Made by a program: the position numbers and the translations under genes. From contig NZ_JAHFUW010000009.1 in NCBI RefSeq assembly GCF_023264855.1, forward strand, positions 37,613 through 101,612: 64,000 bases of DNA, in the 5' to 3' direction. The stretch is from Herbiconiux sp. (GTDB taxonomy: Bacteria > Actinomycetota > Actinomycetes > Actinomycetales > Microbacteriaceae). Under the pieces are notes generated by a model. It saw nothing but the letters and a program-made list of their open reading frames with translations. It was not told where the DNA came from and made no database searches. Below, piece by piece: positions 31,686-39,937 of this stretch. Each line of letters opens with the position of its first letter. Within the stretch, counting starts at the first letter, position 1.

Positions 31686-33908
31686 TCAGCGGGTCGGCAC
31701 CGCGGTGCGAGGGGGCGCGGGCTGCGACGCACCGGCCGCAGCGGGCACCGGAGCAGTGAGCCCAGCATCCGCGGCACCAGCACCAGCACCGGCACCGGCA
31801 CCGGCGGAGACCGCAGCCACGTCCCCGGCGGCGGTCGAAGCGTCATCGGCCAGCGGGCGGCGCCGCACGAAGCGCTTCAGCAGCACCACGAGTACGGCCG
31901 ACACCACCATGCCGGCGACGATCGCCAGCAGGAACATGCCGATGTTGCCGATCGCGAAGAACACGAAGATGCCGCCGTGCGGGGCCTGCGAGGTGACGCC
32001 GGTTCCCATCACGATCGCACCGGTGAGCGCACTGCCCACGATGCCGGCGGGGATCACACGCAGCGGGTCGGCCGCCGCGAACGGGATCGCGCCCTCCGAG
32101 ATGAACGCCGCCCCGAGGAACCACGCCGCCTTGCCGTTCTCGCGCTCCGCCGCGCTGAACAGGCGCCGGTCGATCACGGTGGCGAGCGCCAGGGCCAGCG
32201 GCGGAACCATGCCCGCGGCCATCACGGCCGCCATGATCTGCCACGGCGCCTGGTTCTCGACGGTGCCGGCCGCGAGACCGGCCACGGCGAAGGCGTACGC
32301 CACCTTGTTGATCGGGCCGCCCAGATCGATCGCCATCATGGAGCCCAGGATGATGCCCAGCAGAATCGCGGAGGCGCCCGTGAGCGACGACAGCCAGTCG
32401 TTCAGCCCCGTCATCAGCAGTGCGATCGGGCCGCCGAGCACGAGCAGCATGAGGCCGGAGGCGAAGATCGAGCCGAACAGCGGGATGATCACGACGGGCA
32501 TCAGGCCCCGGATGACGCGCGGCACGCGCAGGCGGCCGATCGCCCAGGCGATGAAGCCGGCCAGCAGACCGCCGACCAGACCGCCGAGGAATCCGGCGTT
32601 CATCACCAGGGCCACGGCACCGGCCGTGAAGCCGACCGCGATACCCGGCCGGTCGGCGATCGCGTAGGCGATGTAACCGGCGAGAGCGGGCACGAGGAAG
32701 CCCATCGAGGCGGCACCGATCACGAACGAGACCGCACCGAGATAGGTGGCCAGGCCGCCCTCCGGCAGGTTCCAGAGCGAGTTGCCCAGCACGATGTCGG
32801 TGGCGCTGGAGTTGATCTGGTAGCCGGCCAGCAAGAAGCCGAGCGCGATCAGCAGGCCGCCGCCCGCCACGAACGGGATCATGTAGCTGACGCCCGTGAG
32901 CAGGTAGCGCTTGAGCTTGGCGCCGATGTGCTCGTTCGGGGCTCCGTTGCCGGAGCGGCCCGCGCCCGCGGCCTCGCCCGATCCGCTCTCCCCCGCCACC
33001 CGGCGGGCCGAGGGGTCGGTCGCAGCGGCCAGCGCCTCCGCGATCATGGCGTCGGGCTCGTCGATTCCGCGCTTCACAGGCGACTGGATGACGGGCTTGC
33101 CGGCGAACCGGCCCTTGTCGCGCACGTCGACGTCGACCGCGAACACCACGGCGACGGCGCGGGCGATGAGCGACGGATCCAGCGGGTCGGCTCCGGAGGA
33201 TCCCTGCGTCTCGACGTGCAGCTCGGCCCCCGCGCGGGCGGCCGCGGCCACCAGCGAGTCGGCGGCCATGTAGGTGTGCGCGATGCCCGTGGGGCAGGCG
33301 GTGACCGCCACGAGGATCGGCTTCTCGGCTGCAACGGCGACCGCCGGCGCCGACGGAGCAGCCGCCGCGACCGGTGCCACGGTCTCCGCGACCGGCGCCG
33401 CAGCACCATCCGCCGCCGTCGCCGTCGCCGAAGGAGCAGCCGCCGCCTTCGCGGACGCCCCTCCCGCCAGCGCCCCGTCGACGAGCGCCACGATGGCCTC
33501 CGCCGTCGGCGCCTCGCGGAGGGCCGCCACGAACTCGGGCTTGATGAGCGAGCGGGCGAGCGTCGACAGCAGCACGAGGTGCTCCTGGTCGGCGCCGTCG
33601 GGAGCGGCGATGAAGAAGATCAGGTCGGCCGGGCCGTCGCCCGCGCCGAAGTCGACCGCGGGGCGCGGCCGGGCCATGGCGAGCGTCGGCTCGAGCACGG
33701 CCGCCGAGCGGCAGTGCGGGATGGCGAGGCCGCCGGGGATGCCGGTGTCGGTCTTGCTCTCGCGATCCCACGCATCGGCGTAGAGCGCCTCGGCGTCGGT
33801 GGCGCGGCCGGTGGCGGTGACGAGTTCGGCCAGGCGGCGGATGACGCCGGACTTCTCGGCGCCGAGATCCTGGTCGAGCAGGACCAGTTCCGTGGTGATG
33901 AGGGACAT
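31686..33908 (-). CDS. fruA: Fructose PTS permease IIABC, fused
   Basis: 740-residue fused transporter that imports fructose and phosphorylates it to fructose 1-phosphate. Domain order: IIA (residues about 1-150, phospho-His in GGLAIPHCRS), an Ala-rich linker, IIB (about 197-300, phospho-Cys in VAVTACPTGIAHTYMAADSL) and IIC (about 345-690, TGVSYMIPFVAGGGLLIALG and AFISEGAIPFAAADP). The C-terminus is an Ala/Gly/Pro tail with GA repeats encoded by GGCACC-type hexamers. Between fruK and ptsH, single operon. Confidence 0.95.
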   Translation of the reverse strand: MSLITTELVLLDQDLGAEKSGVIRRLAELVTATGRATDAEALYADAWDRESKTDTGIPGGLAIPHCRSAAVLEPTLAMARPRPAVDFGAGDGPADLIFFIAAPDGADQEHLVLLSTLARSLIKPEFVAALREAPTAEAIVALVDGALAGGASAKAAAAPSATATAADGAAAPVAETVAPVAAAAPSAPAVAVAAEKPILVAVTACPTGIAHTYMAADSLVAAAARAGAELHVETQGSSGADPLDPSLIARAVAVVFAVDVDVRDKGRFAGKPVIQSPVKRGIDEPDAMIAEALAAATDPSARRVAGESGSGEAAGAGRSGNGAPNEHIGAKLKRYLLTGVSYMIPFVAGGGLLIALGFLLAGYQINSSATDIVLGNSLWNLPEGGLATYLGAVSFVIGAASMGFLVPALAGYIAYAIADRPGIAVGFTAGAVALVMNAGFLGGLVGGLLAGFIAWAIGRLRVPRVIRGLMPVVIIPLFGSIFASGLMLLVLGGPIALLMTGLNDWLSSLTGASAILLGIILGSMMAIDLGGPINKVAYAFAVAGLAAGTVENQAPWQIMAAVMAAGMVPPLALALATVIDRRLFSAAERENGKAAWFLGAAFISEGAIPFAAADPLRVIPAGIVGSALTGAIVMGTGVTSQAPHGGIFVFFAIGNIGMFLLAIVAGMVVSAVLVVLLKRFVRRRPLADDASTAAGDVAAVSAGAGAGAGAGAADAGLTAPVPAAAGASQPAPPRTAVPTR

Positions 33909-33925
33909 GGGAGGGAACTCCTTCG

Positions 33926-34936
33926 TTATCTCCGCCCGGCGGCGATGCGCGGGCGCTGGCTGACGAGGATCTCGTCGGGATGGGTGAGCTCGAGGGACGG
34001 AACCCGGGAGCCGGGCAGGGAGGCGGCGGCCGCACCGTGGGCGACGGCCTGGGCGAGGCGACCGGCCACGTCGTCACCGCGTTCGGCGGCGAGCAGGTAG
34101 CCGGCGAGCGAGCAGTCGCCCGCACCGACCGTGCTGCGGGCCACGATGACGGGGGCGCGGGCGGCGAGCACCTCGTCGCGGCTCACCAGCAGGGCGCCGC
34201 GGGCGCCGAGCGTCACGAGCAGCGATCCGAGCGCGGGCGCGCGGTCGAGCAGGTCGTGGGCCACGGCGATCACGGCGTCGTCATCCGCCTCGAAGTCGTC
34301 GGAGGCGAGGGCGGGGACCGCGATGCCGGACGCGGCGGCGAGTTCGAGCAGCTCGTCGCCGTTCGGCTTGATCAGGGCGATCGAGGCCCCGGATGCCACG
34401 GCGGCGGCCAGGGGCGAGCCCGAGCTGTCGACGGCGATCGCCGGCGCGCTGCGCCCGGACAGCGCAGCCTCCGACTGGACCGCCGCAACGATCCGCGCGT
34501 AGAAGTCGTCGGGGGCTCCGGGCGGCAATGACCCGGCGAGCACGAGCCAGGAGGCGGCGGCCGAGCGCTGCACGATGAGCGCGATCAGCGCATCCGTCGT
34601 GGCCTCGTCGACCGGCGCACCGGGCTCGTTGAGCTTGGTGGTGGTGCCGTCGGGCTCGGTGACGGTCGTGTTCGAGCGGATCGGCGCCTCGACGGGCACG
34701 CTCTCGGCCGGGATGCGGGCCGCACCGAGGGCGAGGATCAGCGGATCGTCCGGCGCGCCGGGCAGCAGGGCGAGAGTCGGGCATCCGGCGGCGTGCAGCG
34801 CTCGCGAGACGTTGACGCCTTTGCCGCCCGGCTCCTGGGTGGAGCGGAACGCGCGCTGCACCTGGCCGCGCTGCAGCGGGGCGGTGAGATCGATGGTGCG
34901 GTCGAAGGAGGGGTTGACCGTGACGGTGACGATCAC
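33926..34936 (-). CDS. fruK: 1-phosphofructokinase FruK
   Basis: PfkB-family kinase converting fructose 1-phosphate to fructose 1,6-bisphosphate. The 336 residues show VTVNPSFDRTIDLTAPLQRG, EPGGKGVNVSRALHAAG and the catalytic signature ARSTVGAGDCSLAGYLLA (GAGD). The GTG at 34936 overlaps the deoR stop by 4 bases and fruA follows after 17 bases, so deoR-fruK-fruA-ptsH is one coupled operon. Confidence 0.95.
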   Translation of the reverse strand: MIVTVTVNPSFDRTIDLTAPLQRGQVQRAFRSTQEPGGKGVNVSRALHAAGCPTLALLPGAPDDPLILALGAARIPAESVPVEAPIRSNTTVTEPDGTTTKLNEPGAPVDEATTDALIALIVQRSAAASWLVLAGSLPPGAPDDFYARIVAAVQSEAALSGRSAPAIAVDSSGSPLAAAVASGASIALIKPNGDELLELAAASGIAVPALASDDFEADDDAVIAVAHDLLDRAPALGSLLVTLGARGALLVSRDEVLAARAPVIVARSTVGAGDCSLAGYLLAAERGDDVAGRLAQAVAHGAAAASLPGSRVPSLELTHPDEILVSQRPRIAAGRR

Positions 34937-35718
34937 GCGACGATCACCTCGACCCCGTCGGCGTCGAGCGCGGCGGAGAGCGTTCCGGCCGGGTCGGCGT
35001 CGGAGATGAGGGTGTCGAGATCGCGCAGCTCGGCGAAGCGGTAGAGCGCCTCGTCGCCGAGCTTGCTCGCATCGACGAGCGCGACGGTGCGGCGGGCGCT
35101 GCGGATCATCGCCGCCTTCACCGAGGCCTCCCGCTCCTCGGGGGTGCTGAGACCGAACGAGGCGCTGATGCCGTTGGCACCGAGGAAGGCGATGTCGGGT
35201 CGCAGATGGGCGAGCTGGTCGATGGCGGCGGCACCGACGGCCGCGCTCGTGACGCCGCGCACGCTGCCGCCGAGCAGGTGCAGGTCGATCGCGGGATTGA
35301 GGTGGAGCAGTGCGGCGATCGGCACGGAGTTGGTGATGACGATCAGCTGGCGGCCGTCGGAGGAGGTCCAGTCGGCCAGACGCTCGGCCAGCGCGCCGGT
35401 GGTGGTGCCGCCGTCGAGCAGGATGGAGCCGCTGAAGCCCTCACCGAGCAGGGTGAGCGCGGCGTCGGCGATGGCGAGCTTCGCCTCGCGCGCCCGATCC
35501 GTCCGGTCGGCGACGCTCGGCTCGGCGATGCTGGTCTTGGTGCTCGCGACGGCTCCGCCGTGCACGCGGCGCAAGACGCCTTCCCGCTCGAGCAGGTCGA
35601 GGTCGCGGCGCACCGTCTCGGGCGTGACGCCGAGCGAGACGGCCAGGTCGGCGACGGTAACGCGGCCGCTGGTGGCGAGCAGGTCGCTGATCTGTTCGTG
35701 GCGTTCGACGGCGTACAT
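34933..35718 (-). CDS. DeoR-family repressor of the fructose operon
   Basis: 261-residue regulator with an N-terminal HTH_DeoR (MYAVERHEQISDLLATSGRV TVADLAVSLGVTPETVRRDL DLLEREGVLRRVHGGAV) and a C-terminal sugar-phosphate binding domain (LDGGTTTGALAERL, GGSVRGVTSAAVGAAA, VDASKLGDEALYRFAEL). Probably senses fructose 1-phosphate. First gene of the fru operon and likely autoregulated; the ATG at 35718 is the first that leaves the HTH at the usual position. Confidence 0.93.
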   Translation of the reverse strand: MYAVERHEQISDLLATSGRVTVADLAVSLGVTPETVRRDLDLLEREGVLRRVHGGAVASTKTSIAEPSVADRTDRAREAKLAIADAALTLLGEGFSGSILLDGGTTTGALAERLADWTSSDGRQLIVITNSVPIAALLHLNPAIDLHLLGGSVRGVTSAAVGAAAIDQLAHLRPDIAFLGANGISASFGLSTPEEREASVKAAMIRSARRTVALVDASKLGDEALYRFAELRDLDTLISDADPAGTLSAALDADGVEVIVA

Positions 35719-35762
35719 GTCGGTTCGACCTTCCCGAGGACTCGGCTCTGAATCTGCACATT

Positions 35763-35819
35763 TCTGTGTTCGTGTGAGATTAGATCCGTTTATCTTCGAA
35801 TGCAAGAGTCAAACACAGA
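35763..35819 (-). promoter_or_regulatory. fru operon promoter with flanking DeoR-like half-sites
   Basis: On the minus strand TTGCAT (35800-35805), 17-base spacer and TAATCT (35777-35782) form a good promoter for deoR-fruKA-ptsH. Half-sites TCTGTGTT (about 35763-35770) and AACACAGA (about 35812-35819) are exact inverted copies flanking it, the layout expected for a looping or cooperative repressor such as the fructose DeoR regulator. Confidence 0.6.
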
Positions 35820-35926
35820 TTGATGAGAGATCAAGGGGGGATATCGGCGCGCAAAGACTGGCGCCGAAGGCTTGCATCCGCCCCCCGAATGAGGCACACA
35901 GCCGATTCCCAGGAAAATAACGTTTT

Positions 35927-35951
35927 GGTAACTAGCGGTCCGTTACCGGAC
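35927..35951. promoter_or_regulatory. Nested inverted repeats in low-GC leader
   Basis: GGTAAC (35927-35932) and GTTACC (35942-35947) are inverted with a 9-base spacer, and CGGTCCG/CGGACCG overlap them. A TTATATA stretch follows at 35954. Operator or promoter region of the small ORF at 35976 is inferred. Confidence 0.4.
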
Positions 35952-35975
35952 CGTTATATATTCAAGGAGTCGAAG

Positions 35976-36077
35976 TTGTTTGCTGTGGCAACTGAGACGG
36001 AATGTGATTGCAGGACACTCTTGGTGCAAGGGAGAGGGCCCGTCGTTAGCCTCTACGACGGGCCCTCAATCATTTAA
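35976..36077 (+). CDS. Possible 33-residue small ORF in a low-GC intergenic island
   Basis: TTG start at 35976 with AAGGAG 6 bases upstream; it reads MFAVATETECDCRTLLVQGR then GPVVSLYDGPSII and TAA. It contains CDC. The last third lies on a strong hairpin (36034-36067). The whole stretch 35820-36078 is clearly poorer in GC than its surroundings. It could be a leader peptide, a small protein or a non-coding RNA with an accidental ORF; the evidence is the ribosome site and composition only. From 35820 to 35925 I see nothing else. Confidence 0.35.
   Translation: MFAVATETECDCRTLLVQGRGPVVSLYDGPSII
36034..36067 (+). terminator. Strong hairpin, terminator or attenuator
   Basis: Perfect 12-bp stem GAGGGCCCGTCG (36034-36045) and CGACGGGCCCTC (36056-36067) with a 10-nt loop that can itself pair (TAG/CTA), followed by AATCATTT. 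It implies a short plus-strand transcript ending here, upstream of the amidohydrolase. Confidence 0.65.
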
Positions 36078-36078
36078 C

Positions 36079-36123
36079 CGAGCACTCCACCCACGAGCAC
36101 TCCACTCACGAGCTCTCCACCGG
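36079..36123 (+). repeat. Three 15-bp direct repeats upstream of the amidohydrolase
   Basis: CGAGCACTCCACCCA (36079), CGAGCACTCCACTCA (36094) and CGAGCTCTCCACCGG (36109) are contiguous, ending 27 bases before the ATG at 36150. They could bind a regulator such as the MarR protein encoded downstream, or be a simple tandem expansion. Confidence 0.75.
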
Positions 36124-36149
36124 GATCGCTGCGGCGATACGGTTGCCGC

Positions 36150-37817
36150 ATGAGCACTGAGACGCTGTTCGTCGGCACCGTCATCACCGTTGATACGGCA
36201 CGGCCACGAGCCGAGGCTCTTCTCGTGCGTGACGGCCGGATCGCCGCTGTGGGGACGATGGAAGAAGTGCGGGCCGCCGTGACAGCGTCCGGCGACGAAC
36301 TCGAGCTCATCGAACTCGGCGACCGCGCCCTGCTGCCCGGGTTCGTGGAGGCGCACGGGCATCCGAGCGACACCGCCGTGGTGCTCAGCCACTTCATGGT
36401 CGACATCCGGCCCGTCACGCTCGCGACCGCCGAGGAGGTGATGCAGGCCATCCACGAGGGTGTCGCGGAGCATCCGGAGGGCGCCTACTTCAACGGGTGG
36501 GACGGCCTGCTGCAGACCGGGCTGAGCGACCCGGGCATCCACGAGCTCGACCGCATCGGCGGCGCGACGCCGCTCGTGATCCTGCACAACTCCGGGCACG
36601 TCGTGTACTTCAACACGGCGGCGGCGAAGAAGGCGGGGATCGACAAAGACACGCCCGATCCGGTGGGCTCGCACTGGGAGAAGGACGCCGACGGCGAGCT
36701 CACCGGCAAGGGCTTCGAGGTGGGCACGGTGTTCGCCCTGATGGGATCGACGCTCGGCGCGGCCGCCCACGAGCTGCCCGCGCTGCTGGCGGGCTACCTC
36801 GGAACCCTCAACGCCGTCGGCATCACGACCGTGAGCGACATGAGCTGGGATCACGCCAAGCAGCCCGCCCTCGACGCGGCCCGCGCCGCCGGCGGCCTGA
36901 GCGCGCGCCTGCGCCTCTACGAGATGTCGGCACCGGGCAAGAAGGCCTCGGTGCAGCCGGACAACGGCGACGAGCTGGTGCGGCAGGTGGGCGTGAAGAC
37001 GTGGGCCGACGGATCGCCGTGGGTCGGCAACATCCTCATCTCCTTCCCCTATCTCGACACCGAGGGCACCCGCTCGATCGGCGTCGAGCCGGGGTCGCAC
37101 GGCTCGGCCAACTACAGCCGCGAACAGCTCGACGAGGTGGTCGAGCAGTACTTCCCCGAGGGCTGGCAGCTCGCCTGCCACGTGCACGGCGACCTCGCGG
37201 TGGACCGGGTGCTCGACACGTGGGAGGCCCTGCTCGCACGGCATCCACGGGCCGACCACCGGCTGCGGATGGAGCACGTCGGCGCCATGAGTCCCGCCCA
37301 GTTCGAGCAGGCGGCCGCGCTGGGCGTCACGGCGAGCCTGCTGATCGACCACGTGTACTACTGGGGCGAGGTGCTCGTCGACCAGCTCTTCGGTCCCGAA
37401 CACGGCGGGCCCTGGGCGAACGCGCGCGCGGCCCTGGATGCCGGGCTGAAGATCTCGCTGCACAACGACGGCACCGTCACCCCCGCCGAACCGCTGCGCA
37501 ACATGAGCGTGGCGATGACCCGCACCACGCGCTCGGGACGGCACATCGAGGGCGCCGACGGCATCACGCTCGACGAGGCCATCCGCGCGCAGACCCTGGA
37601 TGCCGCGTGGCAGCTGTTCTCCGAGCACGAGGTGGGGAGCCTGGAGGTGGGCAAGTTCGCCGATCTGGTGGTGCTCTCGGCCGATCCGTCCTCCGTGACC
37701 CCGGATGAGCTGCCCTCACTGACGGTCGAGCAGACCTGGCTGGCGGGCGAGCAGGTCTACCAGCGGCAGGCCGACGCGCACGGAGAGCACATCCCGCACC
37801 CGCCCGTGTCAGAATGA
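36150..37817 (+). CDS. Amidohydrolase family 3 (YtcJ-like metal-dependent hydrolase)
   Basis: 555-residue enzyme with the amidohydrolase TIM barrel. N-terminal composite beta domain TLFVGTVITVDTARPRAEAL, metal motif LPGFVEAHGHPSDT (HxH), ACHVHGDLAVDRVLDTWE and RMEHVGAMSPAQF for later metal-ligand His, and ISLHNDGTVTPAEPLRNM with the catalytic Asp. C-terminal LEVGKFADLVVLSADP is typical. Substrate not predictable; YtcJ-type enzymes act on amides or N-acyl compounds. A MarR gene follows after 36 bases and may control it. Confidence 0.88.
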   Translation: MSTETLFVGTVITVDTARPRAEALLVRDGRIAAVGTMEEVRAAVTASGDELELIELGDRALLPGFVEAHGHPSDTAVVLSHFMVDIRPVTLATAEEVMQAIHEGVAEHPEGAYFNGWDGLLQTGLSDPGIHELDRIGGATPLVILHNSGHVVYFNTAAAKKAGIDKDTPDPVGSHWEKDADGELTGKGFEVGTVFALMGSTLGAAAHELPALLAGYLGTLNAVGITTVSDMSWDHAKQPALDAARAAGGLSARLRLYEMSAPGKKASVQPDNGDELVRQVGVKTWADGSPWVGNILISFPYLDTEGTRSIGVEPGSHGSANYSREQLDEVVEQYFPEGWQLACHVHGDLAVDRVLDTWEALLARHPRADHRLRMEHVGAMSPAQFEQAAALGVTASLLIDHVYYWGEVLVDQLFGPEHGGPWANARAALDAGLKISLHNDGTVTPAEPLRNMSVAMTRTTRSGRHIEGADGITLDEAIRAQTLDAAWQLFSEHEVGSLEVGKFADLVVLSADPSSVTPDELPSLTVEQTWLAGEQVYQRQADAHGEHIPHPPVSE

Positions 37818-37853
37818 TTCTCACGTTTCGACCCACGACTGCCTGGAGGTGGC

Positions 37854-38294
37854 ATGCCCGACGTCTCTCCCGTGGCGGCCTGGGAATCGCTCTTCCGCGC
37901 GCAGGTGACAGTGATGCGCCAGCTCGCGACCGAGTTCCCCACCGACATCGTGTCTCTGAACGAGTACGACGTGATGTTCAACCTCTTCATCCAGCCGCAG
38001 AAGACCCTGCGCATCCGCGACCTCGGCGAGAAGGTGCTGCTCACCCAGCCCAGCATCAGCCGGCTGGTCGACCGGCTGGTGGCCCGCGGCATCCTCGCGA
38101 AGTGCGACGACCCCACCGACGGTCGCGGCACGCTCGTGCACCTCACCGACGAGGGCGTGCAGACCTACCGCAAGGCGGCCGTGCTGCACGCCGAGTCGAT
38201 CAGCGCGCACATGAGCGGGCACCTCACCCCCGACGAGCTCGACGAGCTTGCCCGGCTCTGCGACAAGCTGCGCACCGGCGTCGCCGGGAAATGA
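37854..38294 (+). CDS. MarR-family transcriptional regulator
   Basis: 146-residue winged-helix protein: SLNEYDVMFNLFIQPQKTLR IRDLGEKVLLTQPSISRLVD RLVARGILAKCDDPTDGRGT. The wing DPTDGRGTLVHLT is characteristic. MarR proteins usually sense small aromatic or toxic ligands and repress a neighbour, here probably the amidohydrolase operon with the 15-bp direct repeats as candidate site. Starts with GGAGGTGGC upstream. Confidence 0.9.
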   Translation: MPDVSPVAAWESLFRAQVTVMRQLATEFPTDIVSLNEYDVMFNLFIQPQKTLRIRDLGEKVLLTQPSISRLVDRLVARGILAKCDDPTDGRGTLVHLTDEGVQTYRKAAVLHAESISAHMSGHLTPDELDELARLCDKLRTGVAGK

Positions 38295-38316
38295 CCGCTC
38301 CGGGTTCGCCGCCGGC

Positions 38317-38373
38317 GTGCGGATGCGACGGGGTGCGGATGCGACGGTGCCGCTGCGACGGGGTGCGGATGCG
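38317..38373 (+). repeat. Tandem repeats containing GGATGCG before the photolyase
   Basis: About four copies of a 15-bp unit, best form GTGCGGATGCGACGG (38317, 38333, then degenerate, then 38363), fill the gap between the MarR gene and the photolyase start. Confidence 0.75.
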
Positions 38374-38397
38374 CCCGGCCCCGAGTTGGATGAGAGG

Positions 38398-39804
38398 GTG
38401 AGCGACTCCGGCACGACCCCCTCCGGCCCGACCCCCTCCGGCACGACCCTGGTCTGGTTGCGCGACGATCTGCGGATCCGCGACAACCCCGCCCTGCACG
38501 ACGCCGTCCGGCGCGGCGACCCGATCGTCTGCCTGTACGTGCTCGACGACGAGTCCGACGGCATCCGCCCGCTGGGCGCGGCGTCGCGCTGGTGGCTGCA
38601 CGGCTCGCTCGAGGCCCTCGGCGAGGAGCTGCGGGCGGTGGGCCTCGAGCTCACGCTGCGACGCGGGAAGGCCGCTGACGTGGTTCCGGCGGTCGTCTCC
38701 GAGGTCGGCGCCACCGCGGCCCTGTGGAACCGGCGCTACGGCGAGGCCGAGCGCGCCGTCGACACCGGCCTGAAGTCGTCGCTGCGCGAGGCCGGCCTTG
38801 AGGTCGAGAGCTTCCACGGCTCGGTGCTCGTCGAACCGTGGACGATCCTCACCGGCCAGGGCGGCTGGTACAAGGTCTTCACGCCGTTCTGGCGGGCGGT
38901 GACCTCGCGGCCGACGCCGCGGCATCCGGTGCCGGCTCCGACCGTCTCGGACGAGCTGCACCATCGTCAGGTCGCGTCGGACGAGCTCGATGCCTGGGCG
39001 CTGCTGCCCACCCGCCCCGACTGGGCCGCGGGCCTGCGCGAGCGCTGGCAGCCCGGCTCGCAGGGCGCGCACGATCGCCTCGGTTCGTTCCTGCGCTCCG
39101 GCGTCGGCGCGTACGTCGACGAACAGGACTTCCCGGCCGAAGACGCCACCTCCGGGCTCTCGCCGCACCTGCGCTTCGGCGAGATCAGCCCGTTCGAGGT
39201 GTGGCACGCGGTGGAGCGGCATCGTTCGCGGGCGCCCCAGGATGCGGTCGGGGCATCCGCATTCCTCCGCCAGCTGGTGTGGCGGGAGTTCGCGTACCAC
39301 CTGCTGTACCACCTGCCCTCGATCACCACCGAGAACATGCGGCCCGAGTTCGACCGCTTTCCGTGGGAGAAGCCCTCGCCGACGACGCTCGCGGCCTGGC
39401 AGCAAGGGCGAACGGGCATCCCCCTGGTCGACGCGGGGATGCGCGAGCTCTGGCACACCGGCGTGATGCACAACCGGGTGCGGATGGTGGTGGCGTCGTT
39501 CCTGGTGAAGAACCTGCGCGTGGACTGGCGGGTGGGCGAGGCCTGGTTCTGGGACACGCTGGTGGATGCCGACCCGGCGTCGAACGCGCTGAACTGGCAG
39601 TGGGTGGCCGGCTCGGGGCCGGATGCGGCCCCCTACTTCCGGGTCTTCAACCCCGAACTGCAGGCCACGAAGTTCGATCCGCAGCGCCAGTACATCGCGC
39701 ACTGGGTGCCCGAGGTGGATGACCCCGAGGCGTACCCCGACCCCCTCGTCGACCTCAAGGAGTCGCGCAAAGCAGCGCTCGACGCCTACGCCACCATCCG
39801 CTGA
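38398..39804 (+). CDS. phr: Deoxyribodipyrimidine photolyase
   Basis: 468-residue photolyase/cryptochrome that repairs UV dimers with light energy. N-terminal antenna domain (TTLVWLRDDLRIRDNPAL), then FAD-binding domain: LTGQGGWYKVFTPFWRA, SPHLRFGEISPFEVWHA, RQLVWREFAYHLLYH, and the C-terminal signature NRVRMVVASFLVKNLRVDWR with YFRVFNPELQATKFDP. The GTG at 38398 gives a normal start; upstream in-frame sequence is repeat-derived. The first residues hold a short TTPSG repeat. Confidence 0.95.
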   Translation: MSDSGTTPSGPTPSGTTLVWLRDDLRIRDNPALHDAVRRGDPIVCLYVLDDESDGIRPLGAASRWWLHGSLEALGEELRAVGLELTLRRGKAADVVPAVVSEVGATAALWNRRYGEAERAVDTGLKSSLREAGLEVESFHGSVLVEPWTILTGQGGWYKVFTPFWRAVTSRPTPRHPVPAPTVSDELHHRQVASDELDAWALLPTRPDWAAGLRERWQPGSQGAHDRLGSFLRSGVGAYVDEQDFPAEDATSGLSPHLRFGEISPFEVWHAVERHRSRAPQDAVGASAFLRQLVWREFAYHLLYHLPSITTENMRPEFDRFPWEKPSPTTLAAWQQGRTGIPLVDAGMRELWHTGVMHNRVRMVVASFLVKNLRVDWRVGEAWFWDTLVDADPASNALNWQWVAGSGPDAAPYFRVFNPELQATKFDPQRQYIAHWVPEVDDPEAYPDPLVDLKESRKAALDAYATIR

Positions 39805-39826
39805 TCTCGCCGCCTACCCCGAGCCA

Positions 39827-39930
39827 GCGGAAAAGCGGCGGCGTGTACGTCGCTTTTCCGCCGGTAGGGCGCCCAAAGCCACCGCGCCGAACACGACTCG
39901 CACGGTTCGCCGCAGGGGCGGCGGCGAACC
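39827..39930 (-). repeat. Two-hairpin 3' element, copy C
   Basis: Minus-strand orientation, 7 bases after the stop of the RnfD/FNR gene. Hairpin 1: GGTTCGCCGC/GCGGCGAACC (39921-39930 and 39904-39913), 10 bp, 7-nt loop. Spacer 42. Hairpin 2: GCGGAAAAGCG/CGCTTTTCCGC (39851-39861 and 39827-39837), 11 bp, loop ACGTACACGCCGC. The T-A pair replacing the G-C pair of copy B in hairpin 1 is a compensated change. Confidence 0.82.
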
Positions 39931-39937
39931 AAACAAG

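Noticed and set aside
31674..34100. 808-codon plus-strand open frame opposite fruA
   Set aside because: Antisense shadow; low-complexity charged sequence without motifs, while fruA has all three PTS domains.
35820..36077. 85-codon reading of the low-GC island from 35820
   Set aside because: No ribosome site at the upstream start and a non-biological composition; only the 33-codon 3' portion has a ribosome site, listed with low confidence.
35976..36077. RiPP precursor peptide
   Set aside because: A short CDC-containing peptide was considered, but no modification enzyme, protease or exporter of a RiPP cluster is adjacent.
28398..39930. Insertion-sequence ends or a MITE
   Set aside because: The copies have no target-site duplication or terminal inverted repeats enclosing a body that I can see, and all are fixed in one orientation at gene ends; a 3'-UTR element fits better, though mobility is not excluded.
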